From contig JAFATG010000292.1 of assembly GCA_019244055.1 (NCBI GenBank), positions 1 through 36,340 of the forward strand: a stretch of 36,340 nt of DNA. The letters are read 5' to 3'. This document shows, piece after piece, positions 26,775 through 34,624 of the stretch. The position numbers and the translations under genes are program-made. Position 1 is the first letter of the stretch; the number at the start of each line of letters is the position of its first letter. This DNA is from Acidobacteriaceae bacterium. Lineage in GTDB: Bacteria; Acidobacteriota; Terriglobia; Bryobacterales; Bryobacteraceae. Below the pieces are notes generated by a model. The model was not told the DNA's origin. It did not search any database and saw only the letters and a program-made list of their open reading frames with translations.

Positions 26775-27115
26775 GCCAAGTCCTCACTCGGTTTGAAGAA
26801 GCGTCCAAGAATCGCGGTCGTTTGAGCCCAATCGCGGGCTTCGCGTTCCAGTTGCTTGCGACCGGCGCGCGTTAGCTTGTAAAACTTCGCGCGGCGATTA
26901 TTTTCCGATACACCCCATTCAGAGGAGATGGAGCCTTCCTGCTCCAGCTTCAAGAGCGCTGGGTAGAGTGTTCCGTAGTTCAGGGACAAGAGATTGCCGC
27001 TTGTCTGCTCGATACGGCGTGCAATGCCGTACCCATGTAAAGGCCCTAGCGTTTCGAGCCTCTTCAGCACCATAAGAGCGAGTGTGCCTTGCCAAACATC
27101 CACTTTGCCGTCCAT
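26771..27115 (-). CDS. PadR-family transcriptional regulator
   Basis: A 114-residue winged-helix regulator. The opening VDVWQGTLALMVLKRLETLG and HGYGIARRIEQTSG is the PadR helix-turn-helix, and NYGTLYPALLKLEQEGSIS is the recognition helix and wing; KFYKLTRAGRKQLERE follows. I use the ATG at 27115 because GGAAG sits six bases upstream; a GTG at 27145 would add ten residues. It overlaps the ADOP gene by four bases, a layout common in Acidobacteriota, where PadR is expected to repress the permease and itself in response to an unknown ligand. It lies next to the 3' end of tRNA-Leu, separated by 27 or so bases beyond its upstream GTG. Confidence 0.92.
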   Translation of the reverse strand: MDGKVDVWQGTLALMVLKRLETLGPLHGYGIARRIEQTSGNLLSLNYGTLYPALLKLEQEGSISSEWGVSENNRRAKFYKLTRAGRKQLEREARDWAQTTAILGRFFKPSEDLA

Positions 27116-27170
27116 TATGGGCTTCCCATATGTAGTATCGGACACGGCATATGGCTAACCAATGGGAGTT

Positions 27171-27224
27171 TTGGTGCGGAGAGGGGGACTTGAACCCCCA
27201 CGGTGTTACCCGCTAGCACCTCAA
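27171..27224 (-). repeat. tRNA-Leu part of the 54-bp direct repeat (proximal copy)
   Basis: Identical over 54 bases to 17717-17770, in the same orientation, 9454 bases apart. It covers the intact tRNA's anticodon loop to the CCA and one further base. Inside the intact gene, this is where an integrated element would have restored the tRNA 3' half. Confidence 0.9.
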
Positions 27225-27256
27225 GCTAGTGCGTCTGCCAATTCCGCCATCTCCGC
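27172..27256 (-). tRNA. tRNA-Leu (anticodon GAG), CCA encoded
   Basis: An 85-base class II tRNA on the minus strand. The acceptor stem pairs GCGGAGA (5') with TCTCCGC (3'), followed by discriminator A and an encoded CCA. The anticodon stem CTAGC/GCTAG encloses the loop TTGAGGT, giving anticodon GAG, which reads CUC and CUU. A long variable arm (GGGTAACACC-like) and the T-arm GGGGG TTCAAGT CCCCC complete it. It lies 12 bases downstream of secG on the same strand, as in the secG-leuU order of E. coli, so the two are probably co-transcribed. Its 3' part is the target of the 54-bp duplication. Confidence 0.97.
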
Positions 27257-27268
27257 TGATGAGAAAAC

Positions 27269-27598
27269 TTACTTGTGGGGTCCCGGTTGGGATTTTGGCG
27301 CGGGCGTTTTCGGAGCGGTAACCGGCGCGGGACGGCGATGCTCCAGGATACTTCCCGTGCTCGGTGTTCGGTTGTTCGCCATAATCACCAGAACCAGTGA
27401 GGTAATCATGAACAGGGCGGCCGCAACCGTGGTCGCCTTGGACAAAACGGTGGCAGTTCCGCGGGGCCCGAACACCGTTTGAGAACCCATACCGCCGAAG
27501 GCGCCTGCCAAATCTGCCGCTTTCCCGCTCTGCAGAAGGACGACGATGATCAGAAAGAAACAAATAATAACGTGCAGGGCCGTGACCAGATACAACAT
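27269..27598 (-). CDS. secG: Preprotein translocase subunit SecG
   Basis: A 109-residue inner-membrane subunit of the SecYEG channel. The first helix ([20 protein letters not shown]) is followed by the family motif [22 protein letters not shown], quoted here in part ([14 protein letters not shown]), with the second helix at about residues 56-75 and the [12 protein letters not shown] loop typical of SecG. The C-terminal 35 residues are Pro/Ala/Lys-rich and probably disordered. The start ATG at 27598 is 47 bases from the divergent pdxH start, so both share a promoter region. It helps cycle SecA during export; export is needed by the OM and pilus operons here. Confidence 0.94.
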   Translation of the reverse strand: MLYLVTALHVIICFFLIIVVLLQSGKAADLAGAFGGMGSQTVFGPRGTATVLSKATTVAAALFMITSLVLVIMANNRTPSTGSILEHRRPAPVTAPKTPAPKSQPGPHK

Positions 27599-27645
27599 TG
27601 CCAGATCCGAGTATAGCAGCGGTTGCGCGGTGCGACAGTGGAGCT

Positions 27646-28317
27646 ATGCCCGATTCTGCCGAACGAACTCACCACCTCTCGCTCGAGAATCTGCGCGAGG
27701 ATTACTGGGCTGGCGTTCTCAACGAACAGAATTGCGAAACAAACCCAATCGTGCAATTCGAGAGGTGGCTAAACGAAAGTCAAGCTGCTGATTCCAAAGA
27801 ACCCAACGCTATGACGCTGGCGACAGTAAGCGCGGACGGGCGACCGTCAGCCAGAATCGTCTTGCTGAAGGAAGTGAGTGACGCTGGGTTCGTTTTTTAC
27901 ACCAATTACACCAGCCGCAAGGCCAAAGAACTGGAAACGAACCCATTCTGTGCGCTCACATTCTGGTGGGACGCGGTGGAGAAGCAGGTGCGCGTAGAGG
28001 GTCGGGCGGAACGAATTTCACGGGAGCGATCGGACGCATACTTCCGCACTCGGCCGAAAGGCAGTAAGCTGGGAGCTTGGGCATCCCATCAAAGCGAAGT
28101 GTTACCCAGCAGACAACTGCTCGAAGAACAGTTGTCTAAACTTGAGCATAGGTATGCTCACACCGCGGAGATCCCGGCGCCCGACTTTTGGGGCGGCTAT
28201 TGTGTTGTACCTTACACAATTGAATTCTGGCAAGGGCGGCCCAACCGCCTTCATGATCGGATCCGTTATAGAAGGTCAGGCGAAAGTAGCTGGCTGATCG
28301 AGCGGCTATCTCCATAG
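27646..28317 (+). CDS. pdxH: Pyridoxine/pyridoxamine 5'-phosphate oxidase
   Basis: A 223-residue FMN oxidase that makes pyridoxal 5'-phosphate. Family segments appear in order: NPIVQFERWLNES; MTLATVSADGRPSARIVLLK; FVFYTNYTSRKAKELETNP; TFWWDAVEKQVRVEGRAERI; SDAYFRTRPKGSKLGAWASH; and the C-terminal WGGYCVVPYTIEFWQGRPNR with RLHDRIRY and a final LIERLSP. I use the ATG at 27646 (GGAG at 27640-27643); an in-frame TTG at 27598 would overlap secG. The length equals the 218 residues of E. coli PdxH closely. It is divergent from secG and followed by lolA 19 bases later. Confidence 0.95.
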   Translation: MPDSAERTHHLSLENLREDYWAGVLNEQNCETNPIVQFERWLNESQAADSKEPNAMTLATVSADGRPSARIVLLKEVSDAGFVFYTNYTSRKAKELETNPFCALTFWWDAVEKQVRVEGRAERISRERSDAYFRTRPKGSKLGAWASHQSEVLPSRQLLEEQLSKLEHRYAHTAEIPAPDFWGGYCVVPYTIEFWQGRPNRLHDRIRYRRSGESSWLIERLSP

Positions 28318-28336
28318 TCAACGAAGCAATTAGTCC

Positions 28337-28999
28337 ATGCGTCTGTCTCTTGTGTTCCTGCTTCTCTGGGTTGCTGCGGCGAGTGTCTCCACCCTGCTCG
28401 CAACTTCTTCCGCGGATGAATTGATCAAGCAAGTGCAAGATCGATACAACGGAGCACGGACTTTATCGGTGCAGTTCGAAGAAGATTACAGCATTCAAGG
28501 TCACCCGAGACCCTCCGAATCCGGAACAATGATCCTGAAGAAACAGGGCAAAATGCGCTGGGATTACACGCGGCCGCCGGGCAAGCTCTTTCTCTCAGAT
28601 GGCAAGAATGTATACCTATATACCGCAAGCGATAACAGAGTAGAAAAAGTTCCGCTGAAGGACACCGAGGATATGCGGGCCCCGCTCGTGTTTCTCTTGG
28701 GGCACCTGGACATGAAGAAGGATTTTCGGGATTTCCAGGTGACGTCCGCCGAGCACGGAAACTGGCTGGACGCTTCGGCTAGCAGCGATCGAGTACCCTA
28801 CGACAAAGTTGCCATGCTGATACTGCCCAATGGCGCGATTGGAGAGCTGAAGGTATACGGGCGTGATCAGTCCGTGATGTCCTTTTTCTTTCGAGAGGAG
28901 AAAGTGAATCCGCCGGTGCAGGACCAGTTATTTCACTTCGCTATCCCGCCCGGTGCTGAGGTGGTGGATGCCATGGATTCCGGGTCGCAGGAACAGTAA
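28337..28999 (+). CDS. lolA: Outer-membrane lipoprotein carrier protein LolA
   Basis: A 220-residue periplasmic lipoprotein carrier. A signal peptide (about residues 1-27, LSLVFLLLWVAAASVSTLLA) precedes ELIKQVQDRYNGARTLSVQF. The LolA core follows: GTMILKKQGKMRWDYTRPPG, then LFLSDGKNVYLYTASDNRVE and PLVFLLGHLDMKKDF. The hydrophobic-cavity beta-sheet pattern fits a length of about 200 residues. It receives lipoproteins from LolCDE and delivers them to LolB or directly. The next gene (GspF) starts after three bases, so the lipoprotein carrier leads the pilus/secretion operon, which may need OM lipoproteins for its secretin. Confidence 0.9.
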   Translation: MRLSLVFLLLWVAAASVSTLLATSSADELIKQVQDRYNGARTLSVQFEEDYSIQGHPRPSESGTMILKKQGKMRWDYTRPPGKLFLSDGKNVYLYTASDNRVEKVPLKDTEDMRAPLVFLLGHLDMKKDFRDFQVTSAEHGNWLDASASSDRVPYDKVAMLILPNGAIGELKVYGRDQSVMSFFFREEKVNPPVQDQLFHFAIPPGAEVVDAMDSGSQEQ

Positions 29000-29002
29000 C
29001 AC

Positions 29003-30211
29003 ATGGCAGAGTTTCTTCTTCGGTACGCCGATGGCCGCGGCCAAATGCACGAGCAGGTAGCCGATGCGCCGTCCGAGCGCGATTTGCGAGACCGGTATTC
29101 GCAACAAGGATTCCTAGTGTATTCAGTGCGCGCCCGAGATCTGGGGGCGCGCCTGGGTGGTGTCAGCCGCCGGAAGAAGACGGTCAATCTAGAGAAATTC
29201 CTAATCTTCAATCAGCAATTTGTGACTTTAGTTCGGGCTGGGCTGCCGATTCTGCAAGCGCTTGATCTGCTGGCAGACCGGCTTACAGACGAGAAACTGG
29301 GCCGGCATATCAGGGCGGTGCGGGACGAAGTGCGAACCGGAACGGTCCTGTCCGACGCGTTCGCGCGCCAGGGGGTCTTCCCTCCGATGTATGTAACCTC
29401 TGTGCTGGCCGGTGAAAAGAGTGGTTCGCTGCCCGAGGTGTTGGACCGCTATCTGGCATATCAGAGGCTCACGCTGGCGGTGCGTAAAAAGCTGCTGGTT
29501 TCGCTGCTCTATCCCAGCGTTCTGATTGTGATGGTGATCTGCCTCATCATCTTCTTGGTGACTTACGTCGTCCCGAACTTCGCGGCTCTGTATACCAGCA
29601 TGGAAGCGAAGCTGCCGGCCGCGACTGAAATTCTGATTGCGGTTGGCACAACGGCGCGCAATTACGTGCTGACGGGGGTCGTTGCACTGGTCGCCGCAGG
29701 CATTCTAGCGTACTTCTGGGCTCGGCGCGACTCGTCGCAAGAAAGACTAGATCGTGTCAAGATGCGCATGCCTCTGTTGGGAGAGATCTGGACCAAGTAT
29801 CAGGTAGCGCAGTTCTCGCGCGTTTTAAGCACCCTACTCATCGGCGGCATCCCGCTGGTGCAATCACTGGAAACGGCGGGCCGGTCGCTCGGTACGGTCC
29901 TGCTGAAAAAAGCTCTCGATCAAACGGCCGTGCTGGTGCGCGAGGGCAAGTCTCTTTCGGCAGCATTAAAAAAGACCGGAATCGTACCGGGATTGGCAAT
30001 CGACATGATGGAGGTTGGCGAGTCGACCGGAGCATTACCCCAGATGCTGAGCAGCGTGGCTGAGTTTTATGAAGAGGATGTGTCGACGCGCATGACGGCG
30101 GTCCTCTCGCTGATTGAACCCGCCATCATGGTGTCGATGGGTATTTTCGTCGCCTTTGTGCTGGTGGCTCTGTATCTACCAATTTTCTCGTTAGCGAACA
30201 CGATCAGGTAA
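29003..30211 (+). CDS. gspF: Type II secretion/type IV pilus inner-membrane platform protein (GspF/PilC family)
   Basis: A 402-residue polytopic protein. Two T2SSF domains are visible: FNQQFVTLVRAGLPILQALD at about residues 69-88, with VFPPMYVTSVLAGEKSGSLP, and the repeat QFSRVLSTLLIGGIPLVQSL, with IDMMEVGESTGALPQMLSSV. Three hydrophobic segments lie at about residues 168-190, 215-235 and 372-397 (MVSMGIFVAFVLVALYLPIF). It is the platform on which the ATPase drives pseudopilus or pilus assembly. Length matches PilC/GspF (400-405). It stops one base before the ATPase gene. Confidence 0.93.
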   Translation: MAEFLLRYADGRGQMHEQVADAPSERDLRDRYSQQGFLVYSVRARDLGARLGGVSRRKKTVNLEKFLIFNQQFVTLVRAGLPILQALDLLADRLTDEKLGRHIRAVRDEVRTGTVLSDAFARQGVFPPMYVTSVLAGEKSGSLPEVLDRYLAYQRLTLAVRKKLLVSLLYPSVLIVMVICLIIFLVTYVVPNFAALYTSMEAKLPAATEILIAVGTTARNYVLTGVVALVAAGILAYFWARRDSSQERLDRVKMRMPLLGEIWTKYQVAQFSRVLSTLLIGGIPLVQSLETAGRSLGTVLLKKALDQTAVLVREGKSLSAALKKTGIVPGLAIDMMEVGESTGALPQMLSSVAEFYEEDVSTRMTAVLSLIEPAIMVSMGIFVAFVLVALYLPIFSLANTIR

Positions 30212-31834
30212 ATGGCAACAGAAACGATCAAACCGAAAGACGCCTCCGAAGAAGCGGAACAGGCGCAACTGCTAGCCCGGCGTTATCGGTGCGAATTCAT
30301 CAACCTGCATACAGCGAAGATTGACCACGAACTCTTTCGCACGGTACCAGTGGACCTCATGTTTCGGTATCACTTTGTACCATTGCAGGCGCAAAACGGA
30401 ACGCTTGAAATCGCGATCGCCGACCCGCGCCAGATCGTTCTAATCGACGAGCTCTCAGTGCTGCTCGGAAAAAAGCTGCGGACGAAGATTGCGACCTATT
30501 CGCAGATTTCGGACCTGCTAAAGAAAACCGAGCAATCGCAGCGCGTGCTCGAGGAAGTCACCGAAGGATTTGCGCTGGATGTCGTCGGTGATGACGAGGG
30601 TGCCGACGAGAATCTTTCGATCGACCGGCTCACCTCGGATGAAGGCAATATCGCGCCAGTGATCAAACTGGTGGATACAACGATCTTCAACGCACTGGAA
30701 CGCCGCGCCAGCGACATTCACATTGAAGCGCGCGATCAGGAACTGGCGATCAAATATCGCATAGATGGCGTGCTGCAATATGCGATGAGCCCGATTGCGA
30801 AGGAATGGTATTCCGCCGTCATTTCGCGCATCAAGGTGATGAGCGAACTCGATATCGCCGAACGGCGCGTTCCGCAGGATGGACGCTTCCGCGTGCGGTA
30901 TAAGGGACGGCTGATTGATTTCCGGGTGTCCATCATGCCGACGATTTATGGCGAGGATGCGGTACTTCGTGTACTCGACAAGGAATCGATGAGCGAGAAG
31001 TTCGCGCGGCTGACTCTGGATGTTGTTGGGTTCGCGGATCAGGATCTGGCGAAATTCCGGCGTTTTATCAAAGAGCCGTACGGAATGGTGCTGGTAACCG
31101 GGCCGACTGGTTCGGGAAAAACAACGACGCTGTATGCGGCCCTGAGCGAAATCAAGAACGATGAGGACAAGATCATTACGATTGAAGATCCTGTCGAGTA
31201 CCAAATCAAAGGGATCACGCAGATCCCAGTGAACGAGAGGAAGGGATTGACCTTCGCGCGAGGATTGCGATCGATCCTGCGACACGACCCGGACAAAATT
31301 CTGGTTGGCGAAATTCGCGACCAGGAAACAGCGCAGATCGCCATTAATGCCGCGCTTACCGGCCACCTGGTATTCACGACGGTACACGCGAACAACGTTA
31401 TCGACGTGCTGGGCCGATTTCTGAATATGGGTGTCGAGCCGTACAATTTTGTCTCGTCGTTGAACTGCATTCTTGCCCAGCGGCTGGTCAGAGTTATTTG
31501 TCCGCACTGCCGGGAGCGAGTGACCTATGATGACGCGTACCTGCGCGAGAGCGGTCTCGACCTTGCCGAATGGCGCTCCTTTCCGTTCCATGAAGGGCGT
31601 GGCTGCATCGAATGCAGCGGTACCGGTTTTCGCGGTCGCACGGCGATTCACGAACTGCTGGATTTGACAGAAGAGATACGCGAAATGATCGTGGATCGAA
31701 AGTCGACCTCCGAGATCAAGCGAACGGCAAAGGCCGACGGAATGACATTTTTGCGGCAATCGGCGCTCGATCGCGTAAGCGGCGGGATTACCACGTTACG
31801 AGAGGCGAACAAAGTCACCTTTATCGAAGGGTAG
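30212..31834 (+). CDS. gspE: Type II secretion/type IV pilus assembly ATPase (GspE/PilB family)
   Basis: A 540-residue hexameric ATPase. A T2SSE N-terminal domain (residues about 25-125) precedes the catalytic part: RRASDIHIEARDQELAIKYR, Walker A GPTGSGKT at 297-304, the Asp box ITIEDPVEYQIKGITQIPVN, Walker B ILVGEIRDQETA, and the His box LTGHLVFTTVHANN. A tetracysteine zinc motif has Cys430, Cys433, Cys465 and Cys468 (CPHC and CIEC). All active-site boxes are intact, so it is an extension-type motor; retraction ATPases lack the tetracysteine motif. It shares transcription with GspF and PilM-like genes. Confidence 0.95.
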   Translation: MATETIKPKDASEEAEQAQLLARRYRCEFINLHTAKIDHELFRTVPVDLMFRYHFVPLQAQNGTLEIAIADPRQIVLIDELSVLLGKKLRTKIATYSQISDLLKKTEQSQRVLEEVTEGFALDVVGDDEGADENLSIDRLTSDEGNIAPVIKLVDTTIFNALERRASDIHIEARDQELAIKYRIDGVLQYAMSPIAKEWYSAVISRIKVMSELDIAERRVPQDGRFRVRYKGRLIDFRVSIMPTIYGEDAVLRVLDKESMSEKFARLTLDVVGFADQDLAKFRRFIKEPYGMVLVTGPTGSGKTTTLYAALSEIKNDEDKIITIEDPVEYQIKGITQIPVNERKGLTFARGLRSILRHDPDKILVGEIRDQETAQIAINAALTGHLVFTTVHANNVIDVLGRFLNMGVEPYNFVSSLNCILAQRLVRVICPHCRERVTYDDAYLRESGLDLAEWRSFPFHEGRGCIECSGTGFRGRTAIHELLDLTEEIREMIVDRKSTSEIKRTAKADGMTFLRQSALDRVSGGITTLREANKVTFIEG

Positions 31835-31841
31835 GTATTGG

Positions 31842-32753
31842 TTGTTGTTGACGGAAAAGATACAGGGGTGGATTTCGGATCCGCCGCCTAATTATCTGTT
31901 TGAAATTACGGACACGTCGCTGACGTCGGTATCACCCCGGAACCCGGCCGCGCAGGGTCGTGAAGTTCTGACGGAGCGCGGCCTCTCCGTTTCTCCGATC
32001 GCCCCCAATCTATTGAAGCCGCAGCTTTACCGCGATGCGCTACGGCGAGTGCTTCCGCCGAATGGAACAAAGCGCCTGAGAACGGCGCTGGTTCTTCCGG
32101 ATTACGCCGTCCGGATGGCGCTCCTGGATTTTGAAGCATTCCCGTCGGGGGAAACGGAGCGCACCGCTCTGCTTCGCTTCCGGTTGCGTAAGAGCGTACC
32201 GTTCCCCATCGATGAAGCGCAAGTTTCGTATTCGATTCAGACGCAAACCGCCAGTCAGGTGGAAGTACTAGCGGTAGCGATTGCCCGTCCCATCCTAGCC
32301 GAGTATGAAGGGCTGTTTACGGAAGCCGGTTTGCGGCTGGGGTTAGTCGTTCCGTCGTGCCTTGCCGCTCTGCAGTTGTGCCGGCCAGAGCAGGAGGAAC
32401 TCACGCTGCTTATGAAGGCGGCCGGGGCAACACTTTCGGTGGTGCTGCTGGAGCGCGGCCGCGTGCGTCTGATCCGCTGCCTGGATTTGACAGACAATGA
32501 GTCCCAGGAGAACCGCTCGGCTGCAGACATTGTGCTGCCACTTCTGCAACAGACGATCGCGTATTCCGAAGATCAGCTTGGAAGTGGCGTGGGCCGGGTT
32601 CTGCTATGTGGCTTCGGTCTCGAAACCGAGGCTGTGATAGACGTGATTGCGCGAGAGTTGGGGATGGCTTCGGCTCCAGTGCAATCGAGATTCGGAACGG
32701 CATCGCACGACAACGCGGGCCTGCTAGGGCTGCTGGAGCGATACGCCGCATGA
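31842..32753 (+). CDS. pilM: PilM-like actin-fold assembly protein
   Basis: A 303-residue cytoplasmic protein, divergent from but aligning in order with PilM: ALVLPDYAVRMALLDFEAFP, LLRFRLRKSVPFPIDEAQVS and VEVLAVAIARPILAEYEGLF, then a second lobe with ATLSVVLLERGRVRLIRCLD and VGRVLLCGFGLETEAVIDVI. This is the actin-like bipartite layout used by PilM, which binds the PilN N-terminus. The start is uncertain: TTG at 31842 begins the longest frame, and TTG at 31845 or 31848 would serve equally. It overlaps pilN by ATGA. The GspL cytoplasmic domain is an alternative homologue, but a separate pilN supports PilM. Confidence 0.82.
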   Translation: MLLTEKIQGWISDPPPNYLFEITDTSLTSVSPRNPAAQGREVLTERGLSVSPIAPNLLKPQLYRDALRRVLPPNGTKRLRTALVLPDYAVRMALLDFEAFPSGETERTALLRFRLRKSVPFPIDEAQVSYSIQTQTASQVEVLAVAIARPILAEYEGLFTEAGLRLGLVVPSCLAALQLCRPEQEELTLLMKAAGATLSVVLLERGRVRLIRCLDLTDNESQENRSAADIVLPLLQQTIAYSEDQLGSGVGRVLLCGFGLETEAVIDVIARELGMASAPVQSRFGTASHDNAGLLGLLERYAA

Positions 32754-33343
32754 ACACCCCACTCTTGGACATCAATCTTGCATCACAGCCGTTCCGGCGT
32801 GAGCGCGCAACCAATGCCGCACTCGCGGCCATTTCCGCGGGGCTTCTGTGCTCGCTTCTGATTCTGACCGGGTTGATTTTGCACGAGCGTTCGCGAGCGG
32901 CCGATTTACGCCGGGTGATGAATTCTGAAGCCGCGCAGCTCCGGTTACTCCAGAACCGCCAGAATCATTTTTCGGCGATTCTGGCCAAGCCTGCGAATGC
33001 AGACGTTTTCGCCACGAACGTCTTCCTTAATGAGCTGATTGCGAAACGATCAGTCAGTTGGACGCGCGTGTTCAGCGACCTTCAGACGGTGATGCCCAGC
33101 GCCATGCAGTTGCTGGCGATCCGTTTGCCTCAGGTAGCGACGGAAGATGCAAGCGGCACGAACCGCGTACAGCTCGATATGGTTCTGGGAAGCGAAAGAC
33201 CGGACGCGGTCATCGAGCTACTGAAGCGCCTGCAGGAATCAACGCTCTTCGGGCCCGCATCGGTGGTGAGCGAGACACCTCCCAACCAGAACGATCCTCT
33301 TTACAAATACAAAGTGACGGTGGCCTATGCCCAGAAACTTTAA
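32750..33343 (+). CDS. pilN: PilN-like inner-membrane assembly protein
   Basis: A 197-residue bitopic protein. The N-terminal motif NTPLLDINLASQPFRRER corresponds to the INL-region of PilN that docks onto PilM. One transmembrane helix lies at about residues 27-46 (ISAGLLCSLLILTGLILHER), followed by a coiled-coil-like stretch (LRLLQNRQNHFSAI) and a periplasmic ferredoxin-like domain. The ATG at 32750 overlaps the pilM stop; upstream codons are shadow. It overlaps pilO by 17 bases. PilN and PilO form a heterodimer in the periplasm. Confidence 0.85.
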   Translation: MNTPLLDINLASQPFRRERATNAALAAISAGLLCSLLILTGLILHERSRAADLRRVMNSEAAQLRLLQNRQNHFSAILAKPANADVFATNVFLNELIAKRSVSWTRVFSDLQTVMPSAMQLLAIRLPQVATEDASGTNRVQLDMVLGSERPDAVIELLKRLQESTLFGPASVVSETPPNQNDPLYKYKVTVAYAQKL

Positions 33344-33935
33344 TTCGCTGATGGGCGCGGCAATGCAGCGGGGAACCCGGTTTTGGCTGCAGGTGAGCTG
33401 CATTGTTTTGGCAGTATTGAATGGGATCGCTCTCTTCCTGTACTTCGCTCCGCCGGGCGGCTCGCGGGCAGAACTGGCGCAAGAGAGCGAGCAGATTAGA
33501 AGTGAGATTGCCGCTGCGCGAAACCGGTCTGTGCGACTGAAAAATGTGGCGGAAAAGGTGGAAGTGGGAGGCCGCCAATCCGGCGATTTCGAAGCCAGAT
33601 ACTTTGTTCCAAAGCGCATCGCATATGGAGCTGTAATCGCCGAGATTCAGCGAATGGCGAAGAGTTCCGGTGTGCAGGAGCGCGAGGCGGTTTTCGCGGA
33701 AGAGCCGATCGAGGGGACGAGCGATTTATCGCTGCTGAACGTGACGGCCGATTATCAAGGTTCCTATGAGAGTTTGCTGGGTTTTCTCAATGCAGCCGAT
33801 CATTCTCCGATGCTGCTGATGCTTGACGCGCTTGGTGCGACGCCGCAGCAGAAGGGCGGCGAGATCAACACCTCGATCCGGTTTCAGGCGGTCATTCGCG
33901 ACGACGGCAGCGGGGCGTCCGGAGTATCGCAATGA
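33327..33935 (+). CDS. pilO: PilO-like inner-membrane assembly protein
   Basis: A 202-residue bitopic protein. A TM helix lies at about residues 21-41 (LQVSCIVLAVLNGIALFLYF), then a coiled-coil region (ELAQESEQIRSEIAAARN), then a beta/alpha periplasmic domain including YQGSYESLLGFLNAAD, typical of PilO (G-x-Y-x-x-L-x-x-F-L-x-x). The pattern and place between pilN and the PilP/GspC-like gene support the call; sequence identity with characterised PilO is low. It ends by ATGA overlap. Confidence 0.82.
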   Translation: MPRNFNSLMGAAMQRGTRFWLQVSCIVLAVLNGIALFLYFAPPGGSRAELAQESEQIRSEIAAARNRSVRLKNVAEKVEVGGRQSGDFEARYFVPKRIAYGAVIAEIQRMAKSSGVQEREAVFAEEPIEGTSDLSLLNVTADYQGSYESLLGFLNAADHSPMLLMLDALGATPQQKGGEINTSIRFQAVIRDDGSGASGVSQ

Positions 33936-34624
33936 AGGCAGCGGCGCAGACGAGAATTTTTGGTCTCCGGGTCGGAATCGATCCCAAAATACTGGCAGGT
34001 GGCCTGATCGCGATCGCGGTACTTCTATTTTGGTATAACTCGCGATCCGACGATGCGGGCGGCGCGGCGAGCGTCAGTTCGCACGCTCGTGGCGGAACGA
34101 TCGCGTCTCCCCAGGCCAGGCGCACGGCGGTGCGCCGGACGGCTGCGCCGAGTGATCGGGGGGTGCCGCGCGTGAGGCCGGTAGATCCGACGCATGGCGA
34201 TCTGGATCCCACGCTGCGGCTGGATTTGCTAAGCCGCGTTCAATCCGTACCTCCAGCTCCTGCTGGCCGAAATATCTTCGAAGCGGGCCCCGCGCCAGGC
34301 GTTACTAATAACGGTGCGGGTACGATCAAGGGACCAATCATACCGGTCGTGCAAAGACCTCCAGTTCAGACGATGCCGGCAGCGATCACCGCTCAAGTAA
34401 ACATCCCGCTAAAGTACTACGGCTTCGCGAAGCCGGTGAATAAGCGAAGGGGGAATCTCGGCTTCTTTCTCGACGGCGACAACGTGCTGATGGCGAGTGA
34501 AGGCGAGTTGATACAAAAGCGATACTTGGTGGTACAACTCACGCCTCACGGCGCCCGTCTTGAAGACACTCAGTTGAGGCAGGATCAGACCCTGCCCGTG
34601 ATGGCGGAAGCGGCGGTTCAATGA
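33932..34624 (+). CDS. PilP/GspC-like membrane-anchored protein
   Basis: A 230-residue protein with one TM helix at about residues 19-36 (DPKILAGGLIAIAVLLFWYN), a Pro/Arg/Thr-rich linker and a small C-terminal beta-domain: IPLKYYGFAKPVNKRRGN, then GFFLDGDNVLMASEGELIQK and RYLVVQLTPHGARLEDTQLR. This resembles the HR domain of GspC and the beta-domain of PilP, which contact the secretin. No lipobox cysteine is visible, unlike PilP. The position after PilMNO supports the link; family assignment is inferred from architecture. Confidence 0.65.
   Translation: MKAAAQTRIFGLRVGIDPKILAGGLIAIAVLLFWYNSRSDDAGGAASVSSHARGGTIASPQARRTAVRRTAAPSDRGVPRVRPVDPTHGDLDPTLRLDLLSRVQSVPPAPAGRNIFEAGPAPGVTNNGAGTIKGPIIPVVQRPPVQTMPAAITAQVNIPLKYYGFAKPVNKRRGNLGFFLDGDNVLMASEGELIQKRYLVVQLTPHGARLEDTQLRQDQTLPVMAEAAVQ

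Noticed and set aside
30518-31759. 413-codon frame on the minus strand
   Set aside because: It is wholly antisense to the GspE-type ATPase, whose Walker, Asp, His and zinc motifs are all intact on the plus strand.
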